Of a DNA stretch of 64,000 nt, positions 41,401 to 50,545 are shown one piece after another. The DNA lies in NCBI RefSeq assembly GCF_024199845.1, contig NZ_JANADO010000001.1:4030001-4094000 (forward strand), written 5' to 3'. The stretch comes from Bradyrhizobium sp. CCGB12. GTDB lineage: Bacteria > Pseudomonadota > Alphaproteobacteria > Rhizobiales > Xanthobacteraceae. Each line of letters opens with the position of its first letter. The first letter of the stretch is position 1. A model generated the notes under the pieces. The model saw only the letters and a list, made by a program, of their open reading frames with translations. It was not told where the DNA came from and searched no databases. The translations under genes were made by a program, and so were the position numbers.

Positions 41401-43602
41401 ATGAACGCCTATGTCGGAACACCAACGTCGCGGGTCGATGGCCGGGCCAAAGTCACTGGTGCCGCCAAATATGCCGGCGAATTCACAACAGACCGTCTCC
41501 TCCATGGCTTCGTCGTCGAGGCCACCATTCCGCGCGGGCGCATCGCTCGCCTCGACACCAGCGACGCGCTGAACGTGAAGGGCGTAGTCGACGTGCTCAC
41601 CCATGCGCATCGCCCGCCCCTCGCCGACAAGGACGAAGCCTGGAGGGACGAGGTCGCCCCGGAGGGTTCGCCGTTCCGTCCCCTTTATGACGACAGGATC
41701 AAGTTCAACGGCCAGCCGATCGCACTGGTCGTGGCTGAGGACTGGGAGACCGCCAAGTTCGCCGCAACCCGCGTTCGGGTTGAATACGAGCAGGAGGCGT
41801 TTGCGACGGATCTCGAATCCGAACATGGCAGAACCGGCAAGGTGGACCAGCCGCACAAGCCGCGCGGCAACGCCGCTGCGGCGTTAGCTGGAGCCGCCGT
41901 ACGACACCAGGCGGATTACGTCCTCCCGAACGAGCATCACAACCCGATGGAGCTCTATGCGACCACGGTGGTCCGGGACGGCAGCGGCAGGCTTACAGTC
42001 TACGACAAGACGCAAGGCGTCCAGAACGTCCACAAATATCTATGCAGCGTGTTCAACAAGAAGCCCGATGATCTCCGCGTGGTCTCGCCCTATGTCGGCG
42101 GCGCCTTCGGATCCGGTTTGCGGCCGCAGTACCAGGTGGTGCTGGCGATGCTTGCCGCGATCGAACTCAAGCGATCCGTTCGTGTCGTGCTGACACGACA
42201 GCAGATGTACGGGCTCGGCTACCGCCCGATGACCATCGAGCGCGTCGCGCTCGGCGCAAGGCCCGACGGCACGCTCGATGCCGTCACGCACGAGGCCACC
42301 GCCGTGACTTCGCGCTACGAGGATTTTTCGCGCAATGACAGCGGCTGGGCAGAACAGCTGTACAAGAGCCCGAACAGCCTCTACTCCCACAAGCTCGTCG
42401 ATCTCGACGTCTCCACACCCTGCGACATGCGCGCGCCCGGCGCCGCATCCGGTGTCTGCGCGCTCGAATGCGCCATGGACGAGCTGGCCGTTGCGCTTAA
42501 GCTCGATCCGATCGAGCTGCGGCTGAAGTGCTATTCGGACCGCGACCAGAGCGAAGGCCTGCCCTACACCAGCAAGCAGCTGCGCGAATGCTACACACGC
42601 GGCGCGGAAGCCTTCGGCTGGGCCCGGCGCAATTCCGCCCCGCGCTCCATGCGCGATGGCAAGGAACTGGTCGGCTGGGGCATGGCGACGGGCGTCTGGG
42701 AAGCCCTCCAGATGCCGGTTGCAGTTCGCATCGTGTTGACATCGAACGGCCATGCCGAGGTATCCTGCGCCGCGTCTGACATCGGCACCGGCACCTACAC
42801 CATCGTCGCACAGGTGGCCGCCGACGCACTCGGGCTGCCGATCGAGAATATCGACGTCAAGCTTGCCGACTCGACCTTGCCACAGGCCCCGGTCGAAGGA
42901 GGTTCCTGGATGGCGGCGTCGAGCGCGCACGCCGTGCTGGGCGCGGCCGAGGACATTCGCCAGGAGCTCGCGCGTCTCGCCAAGGCGATTCCTGCTTCGC
43001 CCCTCGGCGGCGTCGATGTGCCCGACGTGATCCTTGTCGATGGCACGATCGCCAAGGCCGCCGACAAGGTCCGCGCCGTCTCGATCGCCGATGCGATGCG
43101 CCACGGCAAGCTGGAGCGCATCGAGAAGCAGAAGCTCAATCATTTCGCAGAGGACAAGTCGCACGCGCGCAACACCCATTCGGCAGTCTTCGCCGAGGTC
43201 AAGGTCGACGAGCAGCTCGGCGTCATCCGCGTCACGCGAGTCGTGAGCGCGGTCGCGGCCGGGCGCATCCTGAACACCAAGACTGGCCGCAGTCAGATCA
43301 TGGGCGGCGTGGTCTGGGGAATCGGAATGGCGCTGCACGAGGAGACGGTGATGGATCACCGCTTCGGCCGGATCATGAACGCGAACATCGCCGAGTATCA
43401 CATTCCCGTAAATGCCGACGTTCACGACATCGACGTCATCTTCGTCGACGAGCCCGACGATCTCATCAACAGGCTGGGCGTCAAGGGCCTTGGCGAAATC
43501 GGCATCGTCGGTGTGCCTGCGGCGATCGCGAATGCGGTCTATCACGCGACTGGCAAACGCGTCCGGCGTTTCCCGGTCACACTGGACAAAATACTGGACT
43601 GA
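41401..43602 (+). CDS. Molybdenum aldehyde oxidoreductase, molybdopterin subunit (PaoC/YagR-like)
   Basis: A 733-residue xanthine-oxidase-family large subunit. N-terminal RVDGRAKVTGAAKYAGEF, central PYVGGAFGSG and RAPGAASG, and the catalytic Glu in VKGLGEIGIVGVPAAI are visible. It should oxidise an aldehyde or a heteroaromatic, using water as oxygen source. No XdhC/PaoD-type cofactor chaperone gene is adjacent. Substrate unknown; PaoABC of E. coli detoxifies aromatic aldehydes. Confidence 0.9.
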   Translation: MNAYVGTPTSRVDGRAKVTGAAKYAGEFTTDRLLHGFVVEATIPRGRIARLDTSDALNVKGVVDVLTHAHRPPLADKDEAWRDEVAPEGSPFRPLYDDRIKFNGQPIALVVAEDWETAKFAATRVRVEYEQEAFATDLESEHGRTGKVDQPHKPRGNAAAALAGAAVRHQADYVLPNEHHNPMELYATTVVRDGSGRLTVYDKTQGVQNVHKYLCSVFNKKPDDLRVVSPYVGGAFGSGLRPQYQVVLAMLAAIELKRSVRVVLTRQQMYGLGYRPMTIERVALGARPDGTLDAVTHEATAVTSRYEDFSRNDSGWAEQLYKSPNSLYSHKLVDLDVSTPCDMRAPGAASGVCALECAMDELAVALKLDPIELRLKCYSDRDQSEGLPYTSKQLRECYTRGAEAFGWARRNSAPRSMRDGKELVGWGMATGVWEALQMPVAVRIVLTSNGHAEVSCAASDIGTGTYTIVAQVAADALGLPIENIDVKLADSTLPQAPVEGGSWMAASSAHAVLGAAEDIRQELARLAKAIPASPLGGVDVPDVILVDGTIAKAADKVRAVSIADAMRHGKLERIEKQKLNHFAEDKSHARNTHSAVFAEVKVDEQLGVIRVTRVVSAVAAGRILNTKTGRSQIMGGVVWGIGMALHEETVMDHRFGRIMNANIAEYHIPVNADVHDIDVIFVDEPDDLINRLGVKGLGEIGIVGVPAAIANAVYHATGKRVRRFPVTLDKILD

Positions 43603-43641
43603 GGCCGCAGGCACTCGAACCCTCCCGCGGCACTCAGGTTC

Positions 43642-43663
43642 TTGTCATCGAATTGTCATCGAA
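43642..43663. promoter_or_regulatory. Tandem 11-base direct repeat upstream of the decarboxylase
   Basis: TTGTCATCGAA occurs twice head to tail (43642-43652 and 43653-43663), 41 bases before the decarboxylase ATG. An 11-base period places both copies on the same face of DNA, as for an activator or response-regulator site. Confidence 0.45.
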
Positions 43664-43703
43664 TGTGCCGAGAGCTGTATCTCCTGCACATTCGGGACCC
43701 CAC

Positions 43704-46058
43704 ATGGACTATTTCAAGCGCTTCAACTTCCTGTTCGCCGCACCTGTGTTCGACGCCGACGATCTCGAGGGCGTCCGTTTCAACCAGATCATCGAGGAGA
43801 TCCAGCGCTCCGGCTTCGAGGTGGTCCGGGCCCGCAAGCTGGAGGATGCGGAGATGGCGGTGCAGACCGACGCCGCGATCGGCTGCATGGTGGTGGACTG
43901 GGGCAAGAAGGGGCTCGAGGGCAAAACCTCAGCACTGATCAATCTGATGCGACGCCGGGGCCTCGACTTCCCGATCATCCTGCTGATCCGTCGCAAGCGG
44001 TTCGAGGATTTGCCGGTCGAAGTGCTCGATTTCATCGACGGCTACGTCTTCCTGTCCGAGGAGACGCCGACCTTCATCGCCAAGAACCTGATCAGCCGCT
44101 TGAAGCAATACGCCGAGACGCTGAAGACGCCGTTCTTCGGCGCGCTGGTCGACTATGCCGAGGAAGGCAACCAGCTCTGGACCTGCCCGGGGCACAATGG
44201 CGGCGTGTTTTATAACCGCAGCCCGATCGGCCGGGTTTTCGTCGAGCATCTCGGCGAGTCCGTGTTCCGTGACGACCTCGACAATTCCGTGCTCGATCTC
44301 GGCGACCTGCTCACCCATGAAGGTCCCGCGCTGAAGGCGCAGAAGGAAGCAGCCCAAATCTTCGGCGCGGAAAAAACCTATTTCGTGCTCAACGGCACTT
44401 CGACCTCGAACAAGGTCGCGCTCGGCGCGCTCGTCACCGACGGCGATCTCGTGCTGTTCGACCGCAACAACCACAAGGCCGCCCATCACGGCGCGCTGAT
44501 GATCAATGGCGGTGTCCCGATCTACGTGCCGACCATCCGCAACGCCTGGGGCCTGATCGGCCCGATGCGTTGGGACATGCTCGACGAGAAGACCCTGCGC
44601 GAGGCGATCCGTAACCATCCCCTGGTCACGGACAAGGACGCCTGGCGCAAGGAACGGCCGTTCCGCGTCGCCGTCGTCGAGCAATGCACTTATGACGGCA
44701 CCATCCACAGCGCCGAGATGATCCTGAAACGCATCGGCCATCTCTGCGAGTACATCCTGTTCGACGAGGCCTGGGCCGGCTTCATGAAGTTCCACCCGCT
44801 CTATGCCGGCCGCTTCGCGATGGGACTTGCGAACCTTCCGCCCGAGGCGCCCGGCATCATCGCGACGCAATCCACCCACAAGCAGCTCGCGAGCTTCTCG
44901 CAGGCCTCCCAGATCCACATCAAGGACCGTCACATCCGCGGCCAGAAGCGGCGCGTCGAGCATCGCCGCTTCAACGAGAGCTTCATGCAACACGCATCCA
45001 CGTCGCCGTTCTACCCGCTGTTCGCCTCGCTCGACGTCGGCGCGCAGATGATGAAGGGCCGCTCGGGCGAAGTGCTGTGGGACGATACGATCCGCCTCGG
45101 CATCGAGCTACGCAAGAAGATCCGCGCGATGCGCCGGGAGTTCGAGGAGAAGGAGCAGAATCCGGACCGCCGCTGGTTCTTCGAACCCTTTGTTCCCGAC
45201 CGCGTCGCCATTCCCGACGTCAGCCGCCCCGGCACCGCGCATAACGTCGCGTGGGAAACGCTGTCCACCGACGAACTCGCCACCAATACCGCGCTGTGGC
45301 AGCTTTCCCCCGACAGCACCTGGCATGGCTTCCCTGGTCTCAGCGAAGGCTTTGCCATGACCGATCCGAACAAGCTGACGCTGCTCACGCCCGGTTTCGA
45401 TCGCACCGGCGCCTATGCCGAGCACGGCATCCCCGCACCAGTCGTGGCGCAATATCTGCGCGAGAACCGTATCGTCCCCGAGAAGAACGACCTCAACTCC
45501 CTGCTCTTCCTGCTCACACCCGGCGTCGAGGCGAGCAAGGCGGGGACGCTGATCTCCGGCCTCGTCGCCTTCAAGAAGCTGCACGACGACAACGCGTTGC
45601 TGGCGGACGTCATCCCCGAGTTCTACCAGCGACGGCAGGCGCGCTATGCCGGCGCCCGGCTGCGCGACCTCTGCGGCGAGATGCACCGCTTCTTCCGCGC
45701 TGCCGACGTCAGCGCGCTCCAGGCGCGGCAGTTCATGCCCGAGCACATGCCCGAGATCGCGATGTCGCCCCGCGATGCCGCGCGCTACCTGTTCCGCAAC
45801 GATGTCGACTATCTTCCGATCGAAGCGATCGCGGGCCGCATCGCCACCACGCCCTTCGTGGTCTACCCGCCGGGCATAGCCACCATCGTTCCGGGCGAAA
45901 GGCTTACGGAACGGGCGAAGCCCATGATCGATTATCTCAAGATGTTCGAGACCTGCTTCAACACGTTTCCGGGGTTCGACGTGGAAATCCAGGGCGTCTA
46001 CAAGGAGATCGATGCGAACGGGCGCATCGGGCTTTACACTTACGTCGTTGCCGAGTAG
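43704..46058 (+). CDS. Orn/Lys/Arg decarboxylase (PLP-dependent, with receiver-like wing domain)
   Basis: A 784-residue fold-type I PLP enzyme. The first ~125 residues are the receiver-like wing domain (FLFAAPVFDADDLEG). The PLP domain has TYFVLNGTSTSNKV, DEAWAGFMKFHPLY and the Schiff-base Lys393 in ATQSTHKQLASFSQ. The C-terminal domain ends in a typical EIQGVYKEID segment. It makes cadaverine, agmatine or putrescine with CO2; length and order fit arginine or lysine decarboxylase. The ATG is 101 bases after the Pao operon and lacks a strong ribosome site. Confidence 0.87.
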   Translation: MDYFKRFNFLFAAPVFDADDLEGVRFNQIIEEIQRSGFEVVRARKLEDAEMAVQTDAAIGCMVVDWGKKGLEGKTSALINLMRRRGLDFPIILLIRRKRFEDLPVEVLDFIDGYVFLSEETPTFIAKNLISRLKQYAETLKTPFFGALVDYAEEGNQLWTCPGHNGGVFYNRSPIGRVFVEHLGESVFRDDLDNSVLDLGDLLTHEGPALKAQKEAAQIFGAEKTYFVLNGTSTSNKVALGALVTDGDLVLFDRNNHKAAHHGALMINGGVPIYVPTIRNAWGLIGPMRWDMLDEKTLREAIRNHPLVTDKDAWRKERPFRVAVVEQCTYDGTIHSAEMILKRIGHLCEYILFDEAWAGFMKFHPLYAGRFAMGLANLPPEAPGIIATQSTHKQLASFSQASQIHIKDRHIRGQKRRVEHRRFNESFMQHASTSPFYPLFASLDVGAQMMKGRSGEVLWDDTIRLGIELRKKIRAMRREFEEKEQNPDRRWFFEPFVPDRVAIPDVSRPGTAHNVAWETLSTDELATNTALWQLSPDSTWHGFPGLSEGFAMTDPNKLTLLTPGFDRTGAYAEHGIPAPVVAQYLRENRIVPEKNDLNSLLFLLTPGVEASKAGTLISGLVAFKKLHDDNALLADVIPEFYQRRQARYAGARLRDLCGEMHRFFRAADVSALQARQFMPEHMPEIAMSPRDAARYLFRNDVDYLPIEAIAGRIATTPFVVYPPGIATIVPGERLTERAKPMIDYLKMFETCFNTFPGFDVEIQGVYKEIDANGRIGLYTYVVAE

Positions 46059-46064
46059 GTGCCG

Positions 46065-46643
46065 ATGAACGAAACAGCAATTGCGCGCGAAGCTGACGAA
46101 CAGGTTTTGGTCCGGCCGTCACGCGAAAGCGATGTCGAGGCGATGCTGGCAATTTACCGCCATCACGTCCGCAACGGCGTCCCGCGCGATGTCGAGGGAA
46201 CCGGCGCGCCCGAGCCGGACGATCTGCGCGACCGCCGCAAGAACCTGAAGCAGACCCGCCTGCCGCATCTGGTCGCGACTTTTCGCGGCGAGGTCGTGGG
46301 CTATGCCTATGGCGTGCAATTCCGCAAGCGGCCGGCCTATCGCTACACCGCCAAGCATTCCATCTACGTCCATCACGAGCATCTCGGCCGCGGGATCGGA
46401 CGGCTGCTACTCCAGGGCTTGATCGACGCCTGCGCGGCGGCCGGCTTCCGCCAGATGGTCGGCTATATCGATGCCGACAACGCGCCCTCGCTGGCGCTAC
46501 ACGAGAAGTTTCGCTTCGCGCGCGCCGGCCTGCTCTGCGGCGTCGCCTATCGCCATGGCCGCTGGTCCGATACCGTGATGGTGCAGCGGTCGCTCGGCGC
46601 AGGCTCGACAGCAGCCCCGCCCCTCACGACGCCCGGGCGGTAG
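46065..46643 (+). CDS. GNAT-family N-acetyltransferase
   Basis: A 192-residue acetyltransferase. HSIYVHHEHLGRGIGRLLLQ contains the acetyl-CoA pyrophosphate loop (RGIGRLL), and IDADNAPSLALHEKFRFARA is the usual phosphinothricin/RimI-like C-terminal motif. It starts 6 bases after the decarboxylase stop (a GTG at 46059 is an alternative). Co-transcription suggests it may acetylate the diamine or agmatine formed, but GNAT substrates are not readable from sequence. Confidence 0.85.
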   Translation: MNETAIAREADEQVLVRPSRESDVEAMLAIYRHHVRNGVPRDVEGTGAPEPDDLRDRRKNLKQTRLPHLVATFRGEVVGYAYGVQFRKRPAYRYTAKHSIYVHHEHLGRGIGRLLLQGLIDACAAAGFRQMVGYIDADNAPSLALHEKFRFARAGLLCGVAYRHGRWSDTVMVQRSLGAGSTAAPPLTTPGR

Positions 46644-46860
46644 GGCTTCGCGACGGAAAGTCAGCCGCTCTGACCTGGATGCGGTCGGCATGCAGTGACC
46701 AATGATGCAAAGCTTGATCCTTGCAAAACTTCGCTTTGGCCCGCTCTCTGGCTTCGTCCTCGTCGGAGGCGTCAATCTCGAGCGTGCCCTGGCACACCTC
46801 GATCTGCCGGCCGTACTGACCGAGCACGTCCTTCATGAACTTGACGACATAAGTTGACAT
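46624..46860 (-). CDS. Conserved-looking hypothetical protein of 78 residues
   Basis: The protein begins MSTYVVKFMKDVLGQYG behind a perfect GGAGG site 5 bases upstream, good support for a real gene. It has an alpha/beta pattern with an acidic-basic helix (DASDEDEARERAKAKFCKD) and no membrane segment or known motif. Its last 20 bases overlap the end of the acetyltransferase gene on the other strand. I do not recognise the family. Confidence 0.65.
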   Translation of the reverse strand: MSTYVVKFMKDVLGQYGRQIEVCQGTLEIDASDEDEARERAKAKFCKDQALHHWSLHADRIQVRAADFPSRSPTARAS

Positions 46861-47056
46861 GGGACCTCCTGCCTGCCCGGCGGCACTCTAATCCCATTTA
46901 GCCTGAATGCGAGAGGGAGATTTTGACGCGCATCAAATCCGAACACGGTTCCTTCGCTCCGTCATGCCGGGGGGCGGCTCGCGGAGCCGAACCCGGGAAT
47001 CTCGAAATGCCCAGGTTCGCAAATGCGCATCGCTCCGCAATGCGCGGAGAGAACCT

Positions 47057-48106
47057 CTACCCCGGCGTCACGCCGAACGCCTGCTTGAAGCGCTTCGCAT
47101 AGCGCGGCCAGACTTCGGGATTGATGATGCGCGGCGGACGCTTGCCGTCGAGCGTCTCCAGCACCTGCTCGGCAGCGATGCGGCCCATGTTCTGGCGCGC
47201 CTCGATCGTCACCCCCGCGGTATGTGGGCTCGCCAGCACGTTGTCGAACTGGAGCAGCGGATGCTCCGGCGGCGGCGGTTCCTTGGACCAGACGTCGAGG
47301 CCGGCACCCGCAATGCGCTTGTCGCGCAACGCCTGGAGCAGCGCGTCCTCGTCATGGATGAAGCCGCGCGCCGTGGTGATGAAATAGGCATGCGGCTGCA
47401 TCAGCGCGAATTCGCGCACGCTGATCATGTTGCGACTGCCCTTGTTGAGCGGACAGGAGATCGAGACGAAATCGGCGCGGCGCAGGAGCTCTTCGAGCTC
47501 GACCTTCTCCCCGCCCCGCTCGGCCATCACCTCGGCCGACAGATAGGGATCATAGGCCAACACCTTCATGCCGAGCAGGCCCTTGCACAACGCGGCGATG
47601 CGCCGGCCGACATTGCCGAGCCCGATGATGCCGACGGTCTTGTGCTCGACCTCGTTGCCGACGAGCTCGTTGCGGTTGACGTCGCGCTCCCGACGCAGGC
47701 GGCGGTCGGACTGGATGATACGCTTGGACAGCGTCAGCATCATCGCCAGCGCGTGCTCGGCGACCGAATGGGCGTTGCCGCCGGACTGGTTGACGACAAC
47801 GACGCCGGCGTCCGTGCAGGCCTCGACGTCAACAGGATCGAAGCCGGCGCCATTGCTGGAGACGAGCAGCAAGTTCGGCGTGCGCTTCAGGAAGGCGGCA
47901 TCGACATGGAAATGCGGCGCCAGTTCGTCGCGGGCCGCCCCGATCTGGTAGACATGGGCCGCGCTCAGGATGGGCGCATAGAAATCCTCAGGGCTTTCGT
48001 TCTCGATGCGATCGAGCCGGACGTCGGACCGCGCCTTCAGGATGTCGATATAGATCGGATTGGCTAAATAATTGGAGTAGACGACACGCTTGCTGTTGAC
48101 CGACAT
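47057..48106 (-). CDS. D-isomer-specific 2-hydroxyacid dehydrogenase
   Basis: A 349-residue NAD(P) enzyme. The cofactor fold is GIIGLGNVGRRIAALCKG, and the catalytic triad lies in TTARGFIHDEDALLQAL (Arg), the following GLDVWSKEPP (Glu) and LASPHTAG (His). It is divergent from the split TPP decarboxylase across 257 bases. If that enzyme acts on sulfopyruvate or a similar keto acid, this one could interconvert the keto acid and its D-hydroxy acid. The substrate is inferred only from this neighbour. Confidence 0.87.
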   Translation of the reverse strand: MSVNSKRVVYSNYLANPIYIDILKARSDVRLDRIENESPEDFYAPILSAAHVYQIGAARDELAPHFHVDAAFLKRTPNLLLVSSNGAGFDPVDVEACTDAGVVVVNQSGGNAHSVAEHALAMMLTLSKRIIQSDRRLRRERDVNRNELVGNEVEHKTVGIIGLGNVGRRIAALCKGLLGMKVLAYDPYLSAEVMAERGGEKVELEELLRRADFVSISCPLNKGSRNMISVREFALMQPHAYFITTARGFIHDEDALLQALRDKRIAGAGLDVWSKEPPPPEHPLLQFDNVLASPHTAGVTIEARQNMGRIAAEQVLETLDGKRPPRIINPEVWPRYAKRFKQAFGVTPG

Positions 48107-48363
48107 CAGGACCCTTCCGGCTCGCTCGCGAGGAAGATCGGCAAGGTCGGCGCGACACGTGCTTCCTCCCGCTTTTTCGTTGCCGCATTTATGACACGGG
48201 GGCGCCGGCCACGGCAGGCCGTCTGGCGCAGATCACGGTGCCGGCCGGGACATGTTGACAAACCCGCCCGCCGCGTCAAGTTCGGCTGATAGCCGCGACG
48301 GCCAGAACAATGGTCATCACAAGAAGCATGCGCGGCCAGGAAGATACGCCAAGGGAGAACTCA

Positions 48364-48930
48364 ATGGCGATTGCGGAGCAGCAGACCTCGACCCAAGCAA
48401 CACAGGGGGCCGGCGAAAGAAGCTGGCACGGCATTGTCCTGCAAACCCTGAAGCGGAACGAGATCAGCCTCATCCCCTACGTTCCCGATCGCGTGCTGAC
48501 GCCGCTGATCAAGAACCTGCACGCCGACCCCTTCTTCACCACCTTTGCCACCGCCCGCGAGGAGGAAGCGGTCGGCATCGTCTCGGGCGCCTGGATGGGC
48601 GGCCGCCGCGGCGCGGTGCTGATGCAGACCTCCGGCTTTGCCACGCTCGCCAACGTGCTGGCCTCGCTCGCGGTGCCCTACCAGATCCCGCTGATCATGT
48701 TCGTCTCCGAGCGCGGCACGCTCGGCGAGTTCAACTACGGCCAGTCGCTGGTTTGCCGCACCATGCGGCCAGTGCTGGACTCGCTGGCGCTGGAGCACCA
48801 CACCATCACCCGGCTCGACGAGCTCGAATTCATCGCCGACCGCTCGATCAAGCAGGCCGTCACCACGCAGGCGCCAGTGGCGCTGATCCTCAACCCGCTG
48901 CTCACGGGCGGCAAGGTTTTCGACAAGTGA
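48364..48930 (+). CDS. TPP-dependent decarboxylase, alpha (N-terminal) subunit, sulfopyruvate/phosphonopyruvate decarboxylase-like
   Basis: A 188-residue protein equivalent to the pyrimidine-binding domain of ThDP enzymes. The activating Glu lies in ATAREEEAVGIVSGAWMGG, and GAVLMQTSGFATLANVLAS and IPLIMFVSERG are conserved. The start at MAIAEQQTS has AAGGGAG upstream. It is followed by the pyrophosphate-binding subunit, as in ComD/ComE. It cannot work alone. Confidence 0.82.
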   Translation: MAIAEQQTSTQATQGAGERSWHGIVLQTLKRNEISLIPYVPDRVLTPLIKNLHADPFFTTFATAREEEAVGIVSGAWMGGRRGAVLMQTSGFATLANVLASLAVPYQIPLIMFVSERGTLGEFNYGQSLVCRTMRPVLDSLALEHHTITRLDELEFIADRSIKQAVTTQAPVALILNPLLTGGKVFDK

Positions 48931-48941
48931 GCCCGGCGAAA

Positions 48942-49550
48942 ATGAAAACAGACTTGGACAATCGCAACACCAAGGTGATGAACCGCTTCGACGTCACCTC
49001 GCGCCTGATCGCGAAGCTCGGAAACGAGGAAGCGGTGATCGGCGGCATCGGCAACACCAATTTCGATCTTTGGGCCGCCGGCCACCGGCCGCAGAACTTC
49101 TATATGCTCGGCAGCATGGGCCTCGCCTTCCCGATCGCGCTCGGCGTGGCGCTGGCGCAGCCCGACCGCCGCGTCTTCGCGCTCGAGGGCGACGGCTCGC
49201 TGCTGATGCAACTCGGCGCGCTCTCGACGATTGCGATGTTGAAGCCGCAGAACCTCACGATGATCGTGATGGACAATGGCATCTATCAGATCACCGGCGC
49301 GCAGCCGACGCCGGCATCGAGCGTAGCCGACATCGTCGCCATGGCCATCGGCTCCGGCCTCGCCAACAGCGCCTGGGCGGCGGACGAAAATGATTTCGAG
49401 CGGCTGGTCGAGGATGCGATGTCGGCTGCCGAGCCCAGCCTGATCGCCGTCCGGATCGACGACAAACCGGGCGTCGGCACCACCCGCCGCGACCCCGTGC
49501 AGATCCGGGAGCGCTTCATGCACGGCCTCGGCGTGCGTGAGCCCCTTTAA
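48942..49550 (+). CDS. TPP-dependent decarboxylase, beta (C-terminal) subunit
   Basis: A 202-residue protein with the thiamine-diphosphate motif GDGSLLMQLGALST...MDN and the preceding FYMLGSMGLAFPIALGVALA. I chose the ATG (MKTDLDNR); a GTG at 48927 overlapping the alpha stop is equally possible. Together the two subunits make a full decarboxylase. Sulfopyruvate to sulfoacetaldehyde, or phosphonopyruvate to phosphonoacetaldehyde, are the family reactions. Confidence 0.82.
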   Translation: MKTDLDNRNTKVMNRFDVTSRLIAKLGNEEAVIGGIGNTNFDLWAAGHRPQNFYMLGSMGLAFPIALGVALAQPDRRVFALEGDGSLLMQLGALSTIAMLKPQNLTMIVMDNGIYQITGAQPTPASSVADIVAMAIGSGLANSAWAADENDFERLVEDAMSAAEPSLIAVRIDDKPGVGTTRRDPVQIRERFMHGLGVREPL

Positions 49551-49581
49551 CATTTTGTCATTAACTACACGGGGATTCGAT

Positions 49582-49602
49582 AACGGGCCATTTCGGCCCG
49601 TT
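49582..49602 (+). terminator. Stem-loop after the TPP decarboxylase genes
   Basis: AACGGGCC / GGCCCGTT pair perfectly over 8 bases with an ATTTC loop, 32 bases after the beta-subunit stop and 25 bases before the VanZ-like gene. The T-run after it is weak, so it may be an attenuating rather than a complete terminator. Confidence 0.55.
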
Positions 49603-49626
49603 GCAAATCTGTGCTAAGCGAACCGG

Positions 49627-50004
49627 ATGTCCATTTTAATTCGTTTATTTGCCTGGCTGCTCGCGGCCGCCGTCACCTTCGCCACCCTTGGTCCCCCCGG
49701 CCTACGGCCGCATTCCGATCTCGGCCAGGACGGCGAACATGCGCTTGCCTTCGTCCTGGTGGGACTGGCCTTCGGCCTCGCCTATCGGCAGCGGCGCCTG
49801 CTGACCGCAGCGGCTGCGGTCGTGATGATTGGCGTGCTCGAACTGATGCAATTTTGGGCACCCGGCCGCCATGCCCGGCTGGAGGATTTTCTGGTCGACG
49901 CGCTCACGGCTTGCCTCGGATTTGTGGTCGCGGCCGCCGCCGATTGGGCCATGGCCCGGCTTCGCACAAATGCGGTCCTGACAAGCGAAGGCCCCGCGGA
50001 GTGA
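49627..50004 (+). CDS. VanZ-family small membrane protein
   Basis: A 125-residue protein with about four hydrophobic segments. GQDGEHALAFVLVGLAFGLA and LELMQFWAPGRHARLEDFLV, followed by the DALTACLGF helix, are the VanZ-like pattern (E, H and D residues at membrane edges). The family is widespread and its function outside glycopeptide resistance is unknown. It stands alone between two hairpins. Confidence 0.8.
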   Translation: MSILIRLFAWLLAAAVTFATLGPPGLRPHSDLGQDGEHALAFVLVGLAFGLAYRQRRLLTAAAAVVMIGVLELMQFWAPGRHARLEDFLVDALTACLGFVVAAAADWAMARLRTNAVLTSEGPAE

Positions 50005-50018
50005 CACGCCGCAGGGCC
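49990..50018. terminator. Two-way stem-loop between the VanZ-like and secreted-protein genes
   Basis: GGCCCCGCGG (49990-49999) pairs with CCGCAGGGCC (50009-50018) with one mismatch around a 9-base loop. It overlaps the last codons of the VanZ-like gene and lies 30 bases after the convergent gene's stop. Confidence 0.55.
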
Positions 50019-50047
50019 CATCTTCTCAGCGCATAGGGCTGCGCAAA

Positions 50048-50431
50048 TCAGTCGATGATCTTGACGACGCGGCGTGTGCGCGGCTCGACGATCACGCGGC
50101 GATCGTTCACGACCGCGTAGCGATACTCGGTGTAGTTCGGCACGGGACGCAGCACCACCCTCGGAGGCAGGGGTTCGCCGACCACGACGCGCTCCTCCAC
50201 GACAACAGATTCACTGCGCGGGATTCCGCCCAGAATCGCATTCGGAATTTCCAGACCCGCGCCAACGGCCGCGCCGACGGTGCCGCCGACCATCGCGCCA
50301 ACCGGACCGCCGATATCGCCGCCCGCCCGCGCGCCGTCCCTGGCGCCCTGTTCGGTCGTCGACTGGGCAAAGGCTGCGCTCGACGCCAACAGCGACGCTG
50401 CAGCCAACGAAATCGCAAGACGGGTTTTCAT
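50048..50431 (-). CDS. Small secreted protein, DUF1236-like
   Basis: A 127-residue protein with signal peptide KTRLAISLAAASLLASSAAF and cleavage after AFA. A glycine-rich segment (GGPVGAMVGGTVGAAVGAGL) is like those of glycine-zipper proteins. The C-terminus YAVVNDRRVIVEPRTRRVVK matches the DUF1236 repeat found widely in Bradyrhizobium. The ATG has GAGGAC upstream. Function unknown; probably periplasmic or outer-membrane associated. Confidence 0.75.
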   Translation of the reverse strand: MKTRLAISLAAASLLASSAAFAQSTTEQGARDGARAGGDIGGPVGAMVGGTVGAAVGAGLEIPNAILGGIPRSESVVVEERVVVGEPLPPRVVLRPVPNYTEYRYAVVNDRRVIVEPRTRRVVKIID

Positions 50432-50545
50432 GTCCTCATGTCTCCAGTGATTGTTATGCGCCGTCAACCGCGGGGCCGGAGCATTGTTCCGGTTCCCGCA
50501 TGGCCAAAGAGGCATCAATTCTGAAGACTGTTCCTGCGTAACAGT

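Noticed and set aside
48422..48440. A sigma-54-like TGGCACGG-CATTGTCC inside the decarboxylase alpha gene
   Set aside because: The -24/-12 spacing is one base short, the -12 element is imperfect and the site is within coding DNA.
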